Shown: piece by piece, positions 44,478 to 53,382 of the stretch | Numbering within the stretch: the first letter of the stretch is position 1 | Layout: every line of letters starts with the position of its first letter | Source of the DNA: Parvularcula dongshanensis | GTDB lineage: Bacteria > Pseudomonadota > Alphaproteobacteria > Caulobacterales > Parvularculaceae | Length of the DNA stretch: 64,000 nt | NCBI RefSeq assembly: GCF_014199615.1 | Contig: NZ_JACHOB010000003.1 | Span: forward strand, 1 to 64,000 | Reading direction: 5' to 3' | Notes under the pieces: model-generated | What the model saw: only the letters and a program-made list of their open reading frames with translations | What the model was told of the DNA's origin: nothing | Databases searched by the model: none | Translations under genes and position numbers: made by a program

Positions 44478-45623
44478 TTACTCGATCCCGAAGGCGCGGC
44501 CGCGCGCAGCCAAGTAGGCCTCGTCCGAGATCTTGTTCCAACCAGCGCTTCGACGGAGGCTTTCGCGGTAGCTCTCCGCGATGCGGCGGGCGATTTCGGA
44601 GGAGGCGGCGACATCCTCCAGCACATCAGCCGTGGCCTTCGCGAGTGCGTCCATGACGTCGTCCGGCATCCGGCGAAGCTGTACGCCGTGCTCCCGGACG
44701 AGAAGGTCGAGCGCCTGGGCATTCCGCGCTTGGTACTCGGCTAGAGTAAGGTGGTTCACCGCCCGTGCCGCTGTCTCGATGACGGCGCGTTCCTGCGCCG
44801 TCATATCCTCCCACAGACGAAGGTTCACGCCGACCGACAGCTGCGCGCCGGGCTCGTGGAAGCCGGGCCAATAGTAATACGGCGCTTCGCGATAGAGGCC
44901 GAAGGCGAGGTCGTTCCATGGGCCGACCCACTCGGTCGCTTCGATGGCTCCGGACTGGAGCGCTTGGTATATCTCGCTGCCAGGAATGTTGACCGGCGAG
45001 GCTCCGGCCCGCCGCATGACTTCCCCGCCGAGGCCGGGCATTCGAATGCGAAGGCTGCGCAGCTCGTCCAGGCTGCGTACCTCGCGCTTGAACCACCCGC
45101 CCATCTGGTGCCCGGTATTCCCCGCCGCGAAGGGCTTGATTCCGAACCGGGCTGCGAGTTCGTCCCACAGCGCCTGCCCGCCGCCGAACTCGGTCCAGCC
45201 CATCTGCTCGACTGCCGTCATGCCGAAGGGCACGGCCGTGAAGAAGGGATAGGCGCGGTCCTTTCCGGTCCAGTAGTAGTCCGCACCGTGATAAAGGTCG
45301 GCCGAACCGCCGGAGACGGCATCGAAGGCGTCGAAAGCGCCGACGAGTTCGCCCGCGGCGAAGACGCGGATGCGCAATGCCCCGCCGGACAGCTGCGCGA
45401 TCATCGACGCCATCCGCTCGGCGGCCTCCCCCAGCCCGGGAAAATCCTTCGGCCAGGTCGTGACCATCTTGAGCTCGCGGGGCCGGAGGCCTTCGGCGCG
45501 CGTATCGACGGCGCCGCAACGCTCCGCGCAGTCGCAACCGGCGAGCGCGAGGGGCGCGATGGCGGCGCCCCGTTTCAGGAACCCCCTTCGGTCGATAGCC
45601 CTGCGATCCGACGCGTCCCCCAT
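44478..45623 (-). CDS. dctP: TRAP transporter substrate-binding protein (DctP/TakP-like)
   Basis: A 381-residue periplasmic receptor. A twin-arginine signal (DRRGFLKRG followed by APLALAGC) is present; the Cys could also be lipidated. Family segments are LKMVTTWPKDFPGLGEAAERM, SGGSADLYHGADYYWTGKD, LRIRMPGLGGEVMRRAGASP and ATEWVGPWNDLAFGLY. The WVGP/ND pocket residues resemble TakP-type binders of 2-oxo or other carboxylic acids. First gene of the TRAP operon. Confidence 0.92.
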   Translation of the reverse strand: MGDASDRRAIDRRGFLKRGAAIAPLALAGCDCAERCGAVDTRAEGLRPRELKMVTTWPKDFPGLGEAAERMASMIAQLSGGALRIRVFAAGELVGAFDAFDAVSGGSADLYHGADYYWTGKDRAYPFFTAVPFGMTAVEQMGWTEFGGGQALWDELAARFGIKPFAAGNTGHQMGGWFKREVRSLDELRSLRIRMPGLGGEVMRRAGASPVNIPGSEIYQALQSGAIEATEWVGPWNDLAFGLYREAPYYYWPGFHEPGAQLSVGVNLRLWEDMTAQERAVIETAARAVNHLTLAEYQARNAQALDLLVREHGVQLRRMPDDVMDALAKATADVLEDVAASSEIARRIAESYRESLRRSAGWNKISDEAYLAARGRAFGIE

Positions 45624-45671
45624 GACCCCTCCCGGCTCGCCGAGACTGCCGCTCGGTCCTAGCTTTCCGGT

Positions 45672-45977
45672 ATGGACCGTGCCGCGATCGAGGCCGAGTG
45701 GCTAGACCTTACCCGCCGGAAGCTTCCGGCGGTCGCCGAGGCGCGTGGTTGGCCGATCCGATTCGATCATTGCTTCCAGCGCGTGCTGCTCGACGCGGCG
45801 TTCGGCGACGTCTGGTACAAGCATGTGGAGGGGCGGCCCGCCTACGCCCACGCGTCCGACGCCGCGCTCTCCCGCGCAGTGGCGCTCGGCGAAGCCATAT
45901 TGGAAGGGCGAGCGGACCTACCTGCGCTGAACCGGCAAAGTCTCGCTTTTCGGGGGAAGGCGGGGCGGCCGCGCTAA
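45672..45977 (+). CDS. Conserved hypothetical protein
   Basis: A 101-residue soluble protein. It has WPIRFDHCFQRVLLDAAFGDVWYKHV, PAYAHASDAALSRAVALGEAIL and LPALNRQSLAFRGK. Proteins of this shape are common in alphaproteobacteria and are sometimes named after GCN5 acetyltransferases, but no acetyl-CoA motif is visible. The pattern of Cys, His and Asp in FDHC is unexplained. Its stop overlaps the stop of the convergent gene (CTAA). Confidence 0.75.
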   Translation: MDRAAIEAEWLDLTRRKLPAVAEARGWPIRFDHCFQRVLLDAAFGDVWYKHVEGRPAYAHASDAALSRAVALGEAILEGRADLPALNRQSLAFRGKAGRPR

Positions 45978-47197
45978 CGCCGTTTCGGCTTGTCGGGTCC
46001 GAACTGACGGCGATCGGTCTTGTTCAGCAGGGCCGTCCGGTCGGTATCCAGCCTCGCGCGGTTCTCGGCCGCCTTGCCGGCGCCACGGAGGTAACCCGCG
46101 GCCCGCCCAGCCCCTTCGCTGAGAATGCCGAGCATCACGGCGCGGCCATGACGCTTCGGGTTAACGGTCGGGTCGCTGCCCGCGAAGATGCTGCCGCGGG
46201 AGCGCCGATAGTTTCGGTGCGCGCCCAGCAACGAGCCGACCGCCTTCGCAGTACGCTTCGGAAGGCCGATCGACCGGCTCTCCTGCGCGGCGGCGAGGCG
46301 CCCGGCCGCGAAGCGTGCGCCGAGAGCGCCCTTCATCGTCGACGGGTTCAGGATGCCGACCCGCGCACCGTCATCCATCAGCAGCGGCAGGTTCTGACGC
46401 CGCAAGCGTTCGATCAGTGCGCCGTCATGGGACAGCAAGGCAGCCAGATCGTCCTGCATCGAAGCAAGCACGTCCCGGCGAAAGACCAGGTTTCGCGAGG
46501 GCAGGGCGTCGACCTCGCCACCAGCCAGACCGTCGCGCCAACGGCCGTACTCGATGAGCATGTGGCTCCAGGAATGAGGCGAGCGCGGATTGGCGTTCAC
46601 GTAGGCCGAGCCGAGAGCTCCGAACCGTGCGAGTCGATGCGATATGACGGCCTCCGCCCAATCCACTGCGGGGAAGGCGTAGTCGTCCAGGAGCGCGATG
46701 AGGTCGCCCTGCGCTGCGCGCAAGCCTGCGGCCGCCGCCTCCGCGTAACCTGCGTCATCGGGGACCGACACGACCGAGACGCTGCGCAGCGCGCCCGTCG
46801 GCAGTTGCCCATCGAGCGGTCCCGGGCTGACGAGGAGAAGGTCGATCATCGCCGCTTCGGTCTGAAGGCCGAGTGCCTCGACCGTCCGGCGGACGGATGA
46901 CCAGCCGCGTAGGGCGACCAGCACGACGCTGAGCGGTGCCGTGCCCTGTGCCGCAGAACCGCCTGCGGTCAAGGTGCCCGGCGCCGGGTCGGGCATCGTG
47001 GGTAGGTCCGGGGCAGGGCCGCCCGGTATGTCGATCACGGGTGCGCCGGGCGCACCTCGTCCCGATGGACTGTGCCCTTCATCGGTCCCGGACGTCGTGC
47101 TCGGCGATCTCATGTCGGACGCGGGGCGGGGCGCCTCGTTCTTGGAATCGGGGATGCTGCCGAACAGATCCTTCAGCCCATGGGGTCGGTCGGTCAT
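45974..47197 (-). CDS. GT2-like glycosyltransferase with Pro-rich N-terminus
   Basis: A 407-residue protein. The first 85 residues are low-complexity, rich in Pro, Gly, Ser and Asp. A GT-A domain follows: LSVVLVALRGWSSVRRTVEAL, YAEAAAAGLRAAQGDLIALLDDYAFP and SRNLVFRRDVL. The motif LLDDYAFP has a DD where family 2 enzymes bind metal. The C-terminal 100 residues are basic. ATG 47197 (MTDRPHGLKDLFG) was preferred to a start 14 codons upstream. Substrate unknown. Confidence 0.75.
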   Translation of the reverse strand: MTDRPHGLKDLFGSIPDSKNEAPRPASDMRSPSTTSGTDEGHSPSGRGAPGAPVIDIPGGPAPDLPTMPDPAPGTLTAGGSAAQGTAPLSVVLVALRGWSSVRRTVEALGLQTEAAMIDLLLVSPGPLDGQLPTGALRSVSVVSVPDDAGYAEAAAAGLRAAQGDLIALLDDYAFPAVDWAEAVISHRLARFGALGSAYVNANPRSPHSWSHMLIEYGRWRDGLAGGEVDALPSRNLVFRRDVLASMQDDLAALLSHDGALIERLRRQNLPLLMDDGARVGILNPSTMKGALGARFAAGRLAAAQESRSIGLPKRTAKAVGSLLGAHRNYRRSRGSIFAGSDPTVNPKRHGRAVMLGILSEGAGRAAGYLRGAGKAAENRARLDTDRTALLNKTDRRQFGPDKPKRR

Positions 47198-47299
47198 CGC
47201 ACTCTCGCCCTGTTCGCCGTCTTCTCGCAAGCTCTCCACCTTACGCCTGTTCGGCGCCCTAGGTCACCTGCACTGCTGCACCGCACGGTGGCGCTTTCC

Positions 47300-47893
47300 T
47301 CAACCGAGGAGAGGCCCCGACGCGGTCGGCAACAAGATGGCAAGAACCGCGCCGCCGATCGCCCCGCCAAGGTGTGCTTCATGGGCAATTCGGCCCTTTC
47401 CGCTCATGGCGAAGGACGAATAGGCGACGTAGCCGAGGCCGAAGGCGAAAGCAGGCACAGGGATCGCGAAGAAGAGATAGAGCTTCGCCAGCGGCGCGAA
47501 GACGCAAAAGGCCAGGACGACGCCAGACACCGCGCCGGAGGCACCGAGGGCGTTGTAGCTCGCGTCGTCGCGCTTGCGGTAGAGCGTGTAGCCTTGCGCG
47601 GCCAGCTGGCTGCCTAGGTAGATGATCGCGAGGCCGCTCGTGCCGTACACGACCTCGACCGCCGGTCCGAAGAAGTACAAGGTCAGCATGTTGACCAGCA
47701 GGTGGCCGATATCGGCATGAAGGAAGGCCGGCGTCACCATCCTGTACCACTGGCCGCCGCGGACCGCGCCGACGTTGAAAATGCCGCCCGATACGAAGCT
47801 GCGGTCCATCATCAGGCCATAGAGGCTGGCGAGGGTCGTGACGGCCAGAAGCGTGAAGGCGAGAGGCGCGTCGCTAGGGAGGATCGGCGGCAC
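47300..47893 (-). CDS. Rhomboid-family intramembrane serine protease
   Basis: A 197-residue membrane protein with six expected helices. The catalytic Ser is in ALGASGAVSG and the His in HEAHLGGAIGG. The early WYRMVTPAFLHADIGHLLVNMLTLYFFG carries the conserved R, H and N of the family. GTG 47893 overlaps the TAG of ychF (TAGTG). Substrates are membrane proteins, unidentified here. Confidence 0.93.
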   Translation of the reverse strand: MPPILPSDAPLAFTLLAVTTLASLYGLMMDRSFVSGGIFNVGAVRGGQWYRMVTPAFLHADIGHLLVNMLTLYFFGPAVEVVYGTSGLAIIYLGSQLAAQGYTLYRKRDDASYNALGASGAVSGVVLAFCVFAPLAKLYLFFAIPVPAFAFGLGYVAYSSFAMSGKGRIAHEAHLGGAIGGAVLAILLPTASGPLLG

Positions 47894-48990
47894 TAGGCGC
47901 CCGTCCTGAAGTGCATGACGTCACCGTCCTGCACCTCGTATTCCTTGCCCTCGATGCGTTGCTTGCCCGCCTCCTTGGCACCGGCCTCGCCTCTCAGAGC
48001 GACGTAGTCGTCGAAGCTGATCGTCTCGGCGCGGATGAACTTCTTCTCGAAGTCGGTGTGGATGACGCCTGCGGCCTCGGGCGCCTTGGCGCCCCGCCGT
48101 ACGGTCCAAGCGCGCGCCTCCTTCGGTCCTGCGGTGAAGTAGGTCTGAAGCCCAAGGAGGTCGTAGCCGGCGCGGATCAGGCGGTTGAGGCCCGGCTCGT
48201 CGAGGCCGAGCTCGCTCAGGTACTCGGCGGCCTCCTCGTCGTCGAGCGTGGCGAGTTCCGACTCGATCTTCGCGCTGATCGCGACGGCTACGGCGTTCTC
48301 TTCCTTCGCCCGCTCGGCGACCTTGGCCGAGTAGGCGTTGCCCTCCGCCGCGGACCCCTCGTCCACGTTCGAAACGAAGAGGACGGGCTTCGCGGTCAGA
48401 AGCTGCAGGCCACGCCATGCTTTCATCGCGTCGGCGGGCACCTCGGCGGCGCGGGCGGGGTTACCCTCACGGAGCTGCTCGAGGGCAAGGTCGACGAGGA
48501 CGAGCGCTTCTTTCGCTTCCTTGTCTTGGCCCTTCGCCTTCTTCTCCAGGTTCACCCGCCGCTTCTCGAGGCTCTCGAGGTCGGCGAGCATCAGTTCGGT
48601 CTCGACCGTCTCGAAGTCCGAGATCGGGTCCACGCGACCCTCGACGTGGGTAACGTCGTCGTCCTCGAAGCAGCGCAGCACGTAGGCGACGGCGTCGACT
48701 TCGCGGATGTTGGCCAGGAACTGGTTGCCGAGTCCCTCGCCCTTAGACGCGCCTTTGACGAGCCCGGCGATGTCCACGAACTGGAGACGCGCCGGGATGA
48801 CCTCGGCGCTCCCTGCGATCTCCGCGAGCTTGGCGAGCCGCGGCTCGGGCACGGCGACGTCGCCGACGTTCGGCTCGATCGTGCAGAAAGGATAGTTCGC
48901 GGCCTGCGCGGCGGCCGTCTTGGTCAGCGCGTTGAAGAGGGTGGACTTGCCGACGTTCGGCAGGCCGACGATCCCGCATTTGAAGCCCAT
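47893..48990 (-). CDS. ychF: Redox-regulated ATPase YchF
   Basis: A 365-residue Obg-family nucleotide hydrolase. G1 is GLPNVGKST near residue 10; [19 protein letters not shown] is the switch region. The G4 motif is SNVDEG rather than NKxD, the change that gives YchF/OLA1 its ATP preference. A coiled-coil region and a C-terminal TGS domain ([29 protein letters not shown]) follow. ATG 48990 begins the conserved GFKCGIVG. It follows pth, a gene order common in bacteria. Confidence 0.97.
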   Translation of the reverse strand: MGFKCGIVGLPNVGKSTLFNALTKTAAAQAANYPFCTIEPNVGDVAVPEPRLAKLAEIAGSAEVIPARLQFVDIAGLVKGASKGEGLGNQFLANIREVDAVAYVLRCFEDDDVTHVEGRVDPISDFETVETELMLADLESLEKRRVNLEKKAKGQDKEAKEALVLVDLALEQLREGNPARAAEVPADAMKAWRGLQLLTAKPVLFVSNVDEGSAAEGNAYSAKVAERAKEENAVAVAISAKIESELATLDDEEAAEYLSELGLDEPGLNRLIRAGYDLLGLQTYFTAGPKEARAWTVRRGAKAPEAAGVIHTDFEKKFIRAETISFDDYVALRGEAGAKEAGKQRIEGKEYEVQDGDVMHFRTGA

Positions 48991-48994
48991 GGGG

Positions 48995-49690
48995 TCAGTC
49001 CTTCTTGCGCCCGAGCGAGGCGAGCGCGTCGATGAATGGGTTGGCACGTTCGGGCGCCACGGGGGCGGGCGCCGGTGAGGGGCGTGGCGCGGAGCGCGCC
49101 TTCGGCTTGTCCGCCGCGCCGGGCTGAATGACGGCAGACACGAAGCGGCTGCCGTTCTCCTCCGACAGAGGCACGAGTTTCGGCGCGGCGCGGCCGATGC
49201 CGTCCAGCATCTCCGCGACCCAGCCCTCGCGCTCTTCCTTGGCGAAGTCCTTGAGCACGTGCGCGACGACGGCCTTCTTGTCGCCAGGATGGCCGACGCC
49301 GATCCGGACCCGCCAGGTGTCGGCACTGAACTGCGCCGCGATCGACCGCAGGCCGTTGTTGCCTGCGAGGCCGCCGCCCTTCTTCACCCGAAGCTTGGCG
49401 GGGGCGAGGTCGATCTCGTCGTGAAAGACGACGACGTCGTCGGGCGCGAGCTTGTAGAACTGGGCCGCCGCCTGCACGGCCCGCCCCGCCTCGTTGTAGT
49501 AGGTCATCGGCTTCAGAATCAGCGCCTTCTCGGGTCCGAGGCGCCCTTCGCGCACGAGGCCCCGAAACTTCTCGCGCTCAGGGCCGAACCCCTGGGCCTC
49601 CGCGATGGCGTCCACGGCCATGAAGCCGGCATTGTGCCGGTTTCCCGCGTACTTCGCGTCCGGGTTTCCGAGGCCGACGAGGAGGATCAT
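48995..49690 (-). CDS. pth: Peptidyl-tRNA hydrolase
   Basis: A 231-residue enzyme that releases peptides from peptidyl-tRNA. The active-site segment is LVGLGNPDAKYAGNRHNAGFM (Asn and His near residues 9 and 19), with VVVFHDEIDLAP and KGGGLAGNNGLRSI further on, and VRIGVGHPGDK. The C-terminal 40 residues, Lys/Pro/Ala-rich, are an extension beyond the usual 190. ychF follows within 5 bases. Confidence 0.97.
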   Translation of the reverse strand: MILLVGLGNPDAKYAGNRHNAGFMAVDAIAEAQGFGPEREKFRGLVREGRLGPEKALILKPMTYYNEAGRAVQAAAQFYKLAPDDVVVFHDEIDLAPAKLRVKKGGGLAGNNGLRSIAAQFSADTWRVRIGVGHPGDKKAVVAHVLKDFAKEEREGWVAEMLDGIGRAAPKLVPLSEENGSRFVSAVIQPGAADKPKARSAPRPSPAPAPVAPERANPFIDALASLGRKKD

Positions 49691-49800
49691 GCGCGGCAGT
49701 TACGGGCGGGGGGCCAAGGGTTCAAGCCGCCCGCTGGGTGCTTGCGTTGCGCGGAGCGCGACGCGTCGCTAGCGCCGATGAGCAAGCAGGAGGCAAGTCC

Positions 49801-50673
49801 ATGGCCCGCACCGTCCTCGCCGTCATCGGCGGCTCCGGCCTCTACGACCTCGAAGGGCTCGAGGTCACCGCGACTCACGACGTCGATACCCCTTGGGGGG
49901 CGCCGTCCGACACGATCGTCGAGGGCGAATATGCGGGTGTCCGTCTTCTCTTCCTTCCGCGTCATGGACGCGGGCACTTCATCTCCCCATCCGAGGTGCC
50001 CTACCGCGCCAACATCGACGCATTGAAGCGGCTCGGCGCGACGGACGTGCTCTCGATCTCGTCCTGCGGTTCGTTCCGCGAGGAGATGGCGCCCGGCACC
50101 TTCGTCGTCGTCGATCAGTACGTCGACCGCACCAAGGGGCGTCCCTCGTCCTTCTTCGGCACCGGCCTCGTCGCGCACGTCTCGATGGCGCAGCCGGTCT
50201 GCGAAGGTCTCTCAGCGAAGGTCTTCGCCGCCTGCGAAGCGGCGGGGGTGACCGCGTTCGAACGCGGCACCTACCTCGCTATGGAAGGCCCGCAGTTCGG
50301 CACGCTGGCCGAGAGCAACCTCTACCGCGCCTGGGGCATGGACGTCGTCGGCATGACAGGGATGCCCGAGGCGAAGCTCGCCCGCGAGGCCGAGCTTCCC
50401 TACGCCTGCTGCGCGATGATTACCGACTATGACTGCTGGCACGAGCCGTCGGGCGCGGTGGACGTCGCCAGCGTCCTCAAGGTCATGGGCAGGAACGGCG
50501 AGAACGCCCGCGCGATGCTGCGCGCGCTGATCCCGACGATCGGGCCCGAGCGGACGCCCAGCCCCGCCGGGATCGAGCACGTCCTCGACACCGCCCTCAT
50601 CACCGCGCCCGACAAGCGCGACCCGGCGCTCCTCGCGAAGCTCGATGCGGTGGCCGGTCGGGTGCTCGGCTAG
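49801..50673 (+). CDS. mtnP: S-methyl-5'-thioadenosine phosphorylase
   Basis: A 290-residue purine-nucleoside phosphorylase-type enzyme of methionine salvage. The phosphate site GGSGLYDLEG is near residue 10. LPRHGRGHFISPSEVPYRANI and SSCGSFREEMAPG follow. The purine/sugar site TYLAMEGPQFGTLAESNLYR and GMTGMPEAKLAREAEL complete the family pattern; ITDYDCWHE is the adenine-pocket segment. AGGAGG lies seven bases before ATG 49801. Confidence 0.95.
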   Translation: MARTVLAVIGGSGLYDLEGLEVTATHDVDTPWGAPSDTIVEGEYAGVRLLFLPRHGRGHFISPSEVPYRANIDALKRLGATDVLSISSCGSFREEMAPGTFVVVDQYVDRTKGRPSSFFGTGLVAHVSMAQPVCEGLSAKVFAACEAAGVTAFERGTYLAMEGPQFGTLAESNLYRAWGMDVVGMTGMPEAKLAREAELPYACCAMITDYDCWHEPSGAVDVASVLKVMGRNGENARAMLRALIPTIGPERTPSPAGIEHVLDTALITAPDKRDPALLAKLDAVAGRVLG

Positions 50674-51152
50674 CGGCCTTCCTCGACGGGCAATGTCAGG
50701 GTCAAGCTCTGCCCGCTCTCGAAGGTGAGGGTGACCGGCACGCTGTCCCCTTCGCGCAGGGATTCGTCGGCGCCGATCAGCATGAGGTGCGTACCCTCGG
50801 GCTCCAGGCTGACGGTCTCGCCGGCGGGGAGGGGGAGGCGGGGAACGGGGCGCATCCGCATGACGCCGTCTGCTTCCTTCATCTCGTGCACTTCGACAGC
50901 CTTGAAGAGCGGTGAGCGGGCGCTGATCACGGCGTCGTCTTGATCCGAAGTGATCCGCAGGTAGCCAGCGGTGCCGGACACGCCGTCAGCCATCGGCCGG
51001 ACCCGGCCGTCGAGGACGCGGATGGCGGCGCCCGCCTCTCCGACCGAGCCGAGGGGCGCTGCGGCGGGCGAGGAGACTTCGGCTTCGCCGCAAGCGGCGA
51101 GCAGAAGCGCACAGAGCGCCATCGGCTTGGCAATCCGGTACGTAAGGGTCAT
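50670..51152 (-). CDS. PCuAC-family copper chaperone, lipoprotein
   Basis: A 160-residue periplasmic protein. A lipoprotein signal (ALCALLLAAC) is followed by a cupredoxin-like PCuAC domain. Its copper site is VEVHEMKEADGVMRM, matching the H-x-x/M-x10-M pattern, with THLMLIG later in the protein. Such chaperones supply copper to cytochrome oxidase. ATG 51152 begins the signal; the upstream frame was ignored. Its stop overlaps that of convergent mtnP. Confidence 0.88.
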   Translation of the reverse strand: MTLTYRIAKPMALCALLLAACGEAEVSSPAAAPLGSVGEAGAAIRVLDGRVRPMADGVSGTAGYLRITSDQDDAVISARSPLFKAVEVHEMKEADGVMRMRPVPRLPLPAGETVSLEPEGTHLMLIGADESLREGDSVPVTLTFESGQSLTLTLPVEEGR

Positions 51153-51255
51153 ATCGGCCTCTCTTCTGGGCTGGCGCGAACGGCGCGCTACCCTCCCTTC
51201 GCGAACCCCGCAACGCGGCTTCCTCGCCGCGCTGGCACACCCGAGGAGGACCCTC

Positions 51256-51480
51256 ATGTCCCCGACCGACATCGCCCGCCTGCAACGCTACCTGCAAGGC
51301 CTCTTCGCCAACCCCTCGATCGACGTGCGCGCCCGTCCGAACAAGGCGGACAGCGCCGAGGTCTTCATCGGTGACGAGTTCATCGGCGTCCTCTTCCGCG
51401 ACGAGGACGACCCCGAGGACTACCACCTCAACATGTCGATCCTCGGCGTCGACCTCGAGGACGTCGGAGGCACGGCGTAA
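51256..51480 (+). CDS. DUF3126 family protein
   Basis: A 74-residue protein of a family found in alphaproteobacteria. The pattern LQRYLQGLFANPSIDVRARPNKADSA fits the family, as does VFIGDEFIGVLFRDEDD followed by NMSILGVDLEDV. GAGGA precedes ATG 51256. Function is unknown. The uracil-DNA glycosylase frame begins at its very end. Confidence 0.9.
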   Translation: MSPTDIARLQRYLQGLFANPSIDVRARPNKADSAEVFIGDEFIGVLFRDEDDPEDYHLNMSILGVDLEDVGGTA

Positions 51481-52106
51481 GCGCCGATCTCGACGACCTC
51501 CGGCGAAGGCTGTCGGCCTGCCGCCACTGCGAGCGGGCCGGCCTGATTCCGAAGGCGCGGCCGGTCTTCCAACTGCCCGAAGGCGCGACGATCGGTCTGT
51601 TCAGTCAGGCGCCGGGCAACCTCGCGCATCAGGGCGGACGGCCCTTCCTCGACCCCTCGGGCGTCCGCCTGCGGGCCTGGATGGGGGTTACGGAGGAAGA
51701 GTTCTACGACTCTGGCCGGGTCGCGATCGCGCCGATGGCGTTCTGCTTCCCAGGTTATGATGGCAAGAGCCCGACCGGGAAGGGAGGTGACCTGCCGCCG
51801 CCCGCCGTCTGCGCGGAGATCTGGCGCGCCGAGGTCATGGCGGTCGTCTGGTCGCAGCTGCAGGTCGTCCTGCTCGTCGGCGCCTACGCCCAGGCTTGGC
51901 ACCTCGGAAAGAAGCGGGGACGAACATTGACCGAGACGGTCGGCGGCTGGCGCGAACGGGTGGCCGAGACGGCGTCGGGCGAACCCCTCATCATGCCGCT
52001 GCCGCACCCTTCCTGGCGTAACAACGCTTGGCTCAAGAAGAACCCATGGTTCGAGGCCGACGTGCTGCCGACGCTTCGGCTCGCGGTCCGTCAGGCCCTC
52101 AAGTAG
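51477..52106 (+). CDS. Uracil-DNA glycosylase family protein with unclear start
   Basis: About 209 residues. The first part has a CRHCERAG Cys pair like iron-sulfur UDGs. The uracil-recognition motif is GLFSQAPGNLAHQGGRPFLDPSGVRLRAW. The second motif near the end is LPLPHPSWRNNAWLKKNPWF. MAFCFPG and VLLVGAYAQAWHLG are also typical. The conserved domain begins before the first ATG (51681), yet no ATG, GTG or TTG is in frame at its start. GGAGG at 51466-51470 is followed six bases later by GTA at 51477, used here as the nominal start. Confidence 0.78.
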   Translation, partial: VSADLDDLRRRLSACRHCERAGLIPKARPVFQLPEGATIGLFSQAPGNLAHQGGRPFLDPSGVRLRAWMGVTEEEFYDSGRVAIAPMAFCFPGYDGKSPTGKGGDLPPPAVCAEIWRAEVMAVVWSQLQVVLLVGAYAQAWHLGKKRGRTLTETVGGWRERVAETASGEPLIMPLPHPSWRNNAWLKKNPWFEADVLPTLRLAVRQALK

Positions 52107-52132
52107 AAACGGCGCCCCGAAGGGCGCCGTTT
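52107..52132. terminator. Perfect 11-bp terminator hairpin
   Basis: AAACGGCGCCC (52107-52117), loop CGAA and the exact complement GGGCGCCGTTT (52122-52132) start on the base after the UDG stop. A/T ends on both sides let it serve both the UDG gene and the convergent gene at 52156. Confidence 0.85.
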
Positions 52133-52155
52133 CCCGCTCGATTGCCGCTGATAGC

Positions 52156-52467
52156 TCAGTCGGGGTTGCGCTCGACGTCCGCATCGACATCGACGTCGAC
52201 GTCGGGCGCGTTCAGGCCTTCGTCATCGACGATCTCGTCTTCCTCGCCATCGGCATCGTCTTCCGGCACGTCGATGCCGATCGTCGGCACTTCGACGGTC
52301 TCGGTGCCCGTCGTAACTTCGGGTCCGCGCACGTCGACGTCGGGCATGGAGCCACCCTCGACATCGACGTCCGGCAGCGAGCCACCCTCGACATCGGTAT
52401 CGGTGAAGTACATCCAGCCGAAGATCAGGATCGCGATGACGACGATCGCAGCGATCACCTTACCCAT
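52156..52467 (-). CDS. Membrane-anchored acidic repeat protein
   Basis: A 103-residue protein. One N-terminal membrane segment (VIAAIVVIAILIFGWMYF) leads to a highly acidic exterior. Two near-identical units, DVEGGSLPDV and DVEGGSMPDV, are followed by an Asp/Glu run and a DVDVDVDADV end. ATG 52467 has GAGGAG eight bases upstream. No family is recognised; the tail could bind divalent cations or be a spacer. It converges on the UDG gene across the terminator. Confidence 0.72.
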   Translation of the reverse strand: MGKVIAAIVVIAILIFGWMYFTDTDVEGGSLPDVDVEGGSMPDVDVRGPEVTTGTETVEVPTIGIDVPEDDADGEEDEIVDDEGLNAPDVDVDVDADVERNPD

Positions 52468-52726
52468 AATTCGAACTCCTCGTTTCCACGTTTCGACGCA
52501 TTGGTGACAGCGGTGTAAGGGTGAGGGTTCCGATTCGTCCAGGCACAGACTGCCCAATGTCGAGCGCATGTGATGAAGGGACGGGAGCTGCCCCGGCCGC
52601 ACTCACCTGTCCGGTGTGACGTTCTGTCCAAGCAAACAGCAGGAATGAGCAGCCAGTCTCCGTGTTCTCTTCGTAAGGCAGGGAACTTTTGTTCGGCCGT
52701 AGTCCGGACGTTCCAGGGAGAAAGTA

Positions 52727-53380
52727 ATGAAGAAACTAGCGACTAGTCTGACGGCGGGCCTTCTCGCTGCCGGCTTCGGCCTCGGCGCCCAGGCCGCGCC
52801 GCTTACTGGCGGCGTAACCGTCGTCGAGGTGACGGCCGACCTGGAGGGTCTCGAGGTGAGCGGAGCGCCGGTGGGATCCGCGACGGTGGAAGTGAACGAG
52901 GCAGGCAACCCTGTCTTTGGCTTCCCGATCACGGGCGGCGACATCGACCCTGCCTCGCTCGCCGGCATGATCATGCACGATGGCAGCGGCCTGTCATTGA
53001 CGAATGAGAGCGGGATCACTGTCTCCCTAACGAACTTCGTGATCGACACGGCAGCGAGCATGATCATGGGAATGGTCACCGTGTCGGATGGTACGGACGA
53101 CACCATGATCGCTGATGCGCACATCTTCGATTTCGACGTCAGCAGCCTTTCGTCGATCGACATGCTGTTCGACACCGAAGACCCGATGCTGTCGCTGACC
53201 TTGAGCAGCTTCGCCGGTGACGCGCTCGAAGGGTTCTTCGGCGCGAACCTGACGGGCGCGGAGATCGGCTTGGCGGCGACGGCCCCGGTCATCGGTGAGG
53301 CCGTGCCGCTGCCGGGCGCCGCGGTGTTCTTCGCGACGGGCCTCGCGGCCTACGCGGCGCGCCGGCGTCTAGCGGCGTAA
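52727..53380 (+). CDS. Secreted protein with VPLPGA/RRR sorting tail
   Basis: A 217-residue exported protein. The signal peptide is MKKLATSLTAGLLAAGFGLGAQA. The mature domain is rich in Ser, Thr, Asp and Gly, with beta-type strands (VTVVEVTADLEGLEVSG; GITVSLTNFVIDTAASM). The end, VPLPGAAVFFATGLAAYAARRRLAA, combines a short Pro motif, a helix and an Arg cluster, the layout of PEP-CTERM-like sorting signals. GGGAGAA precedes the ATG. No exosortase gene is in the window. Confidence 0.8.
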   Translation: MKKLATSLTAGLLAAGFGLGAQAAPLTGGVTVVEVTADLEGLEVSGAPVGSATVEVNEAGNPVFGFPITGGDIDPASLAGMIMHDGSGLSLTNESGITVSLTNFVIDTAASMIMGMVTVSDGTDDTMIADAHIFDFDVSSLSSIDMLFDTEDPMLSLTLSSFAGDALEGFFGANLTGAEIGLAATAPVIGEAVPLPGAAVFFATGLAAYAARRRLAA

Positions 53381-53382
53381 CC

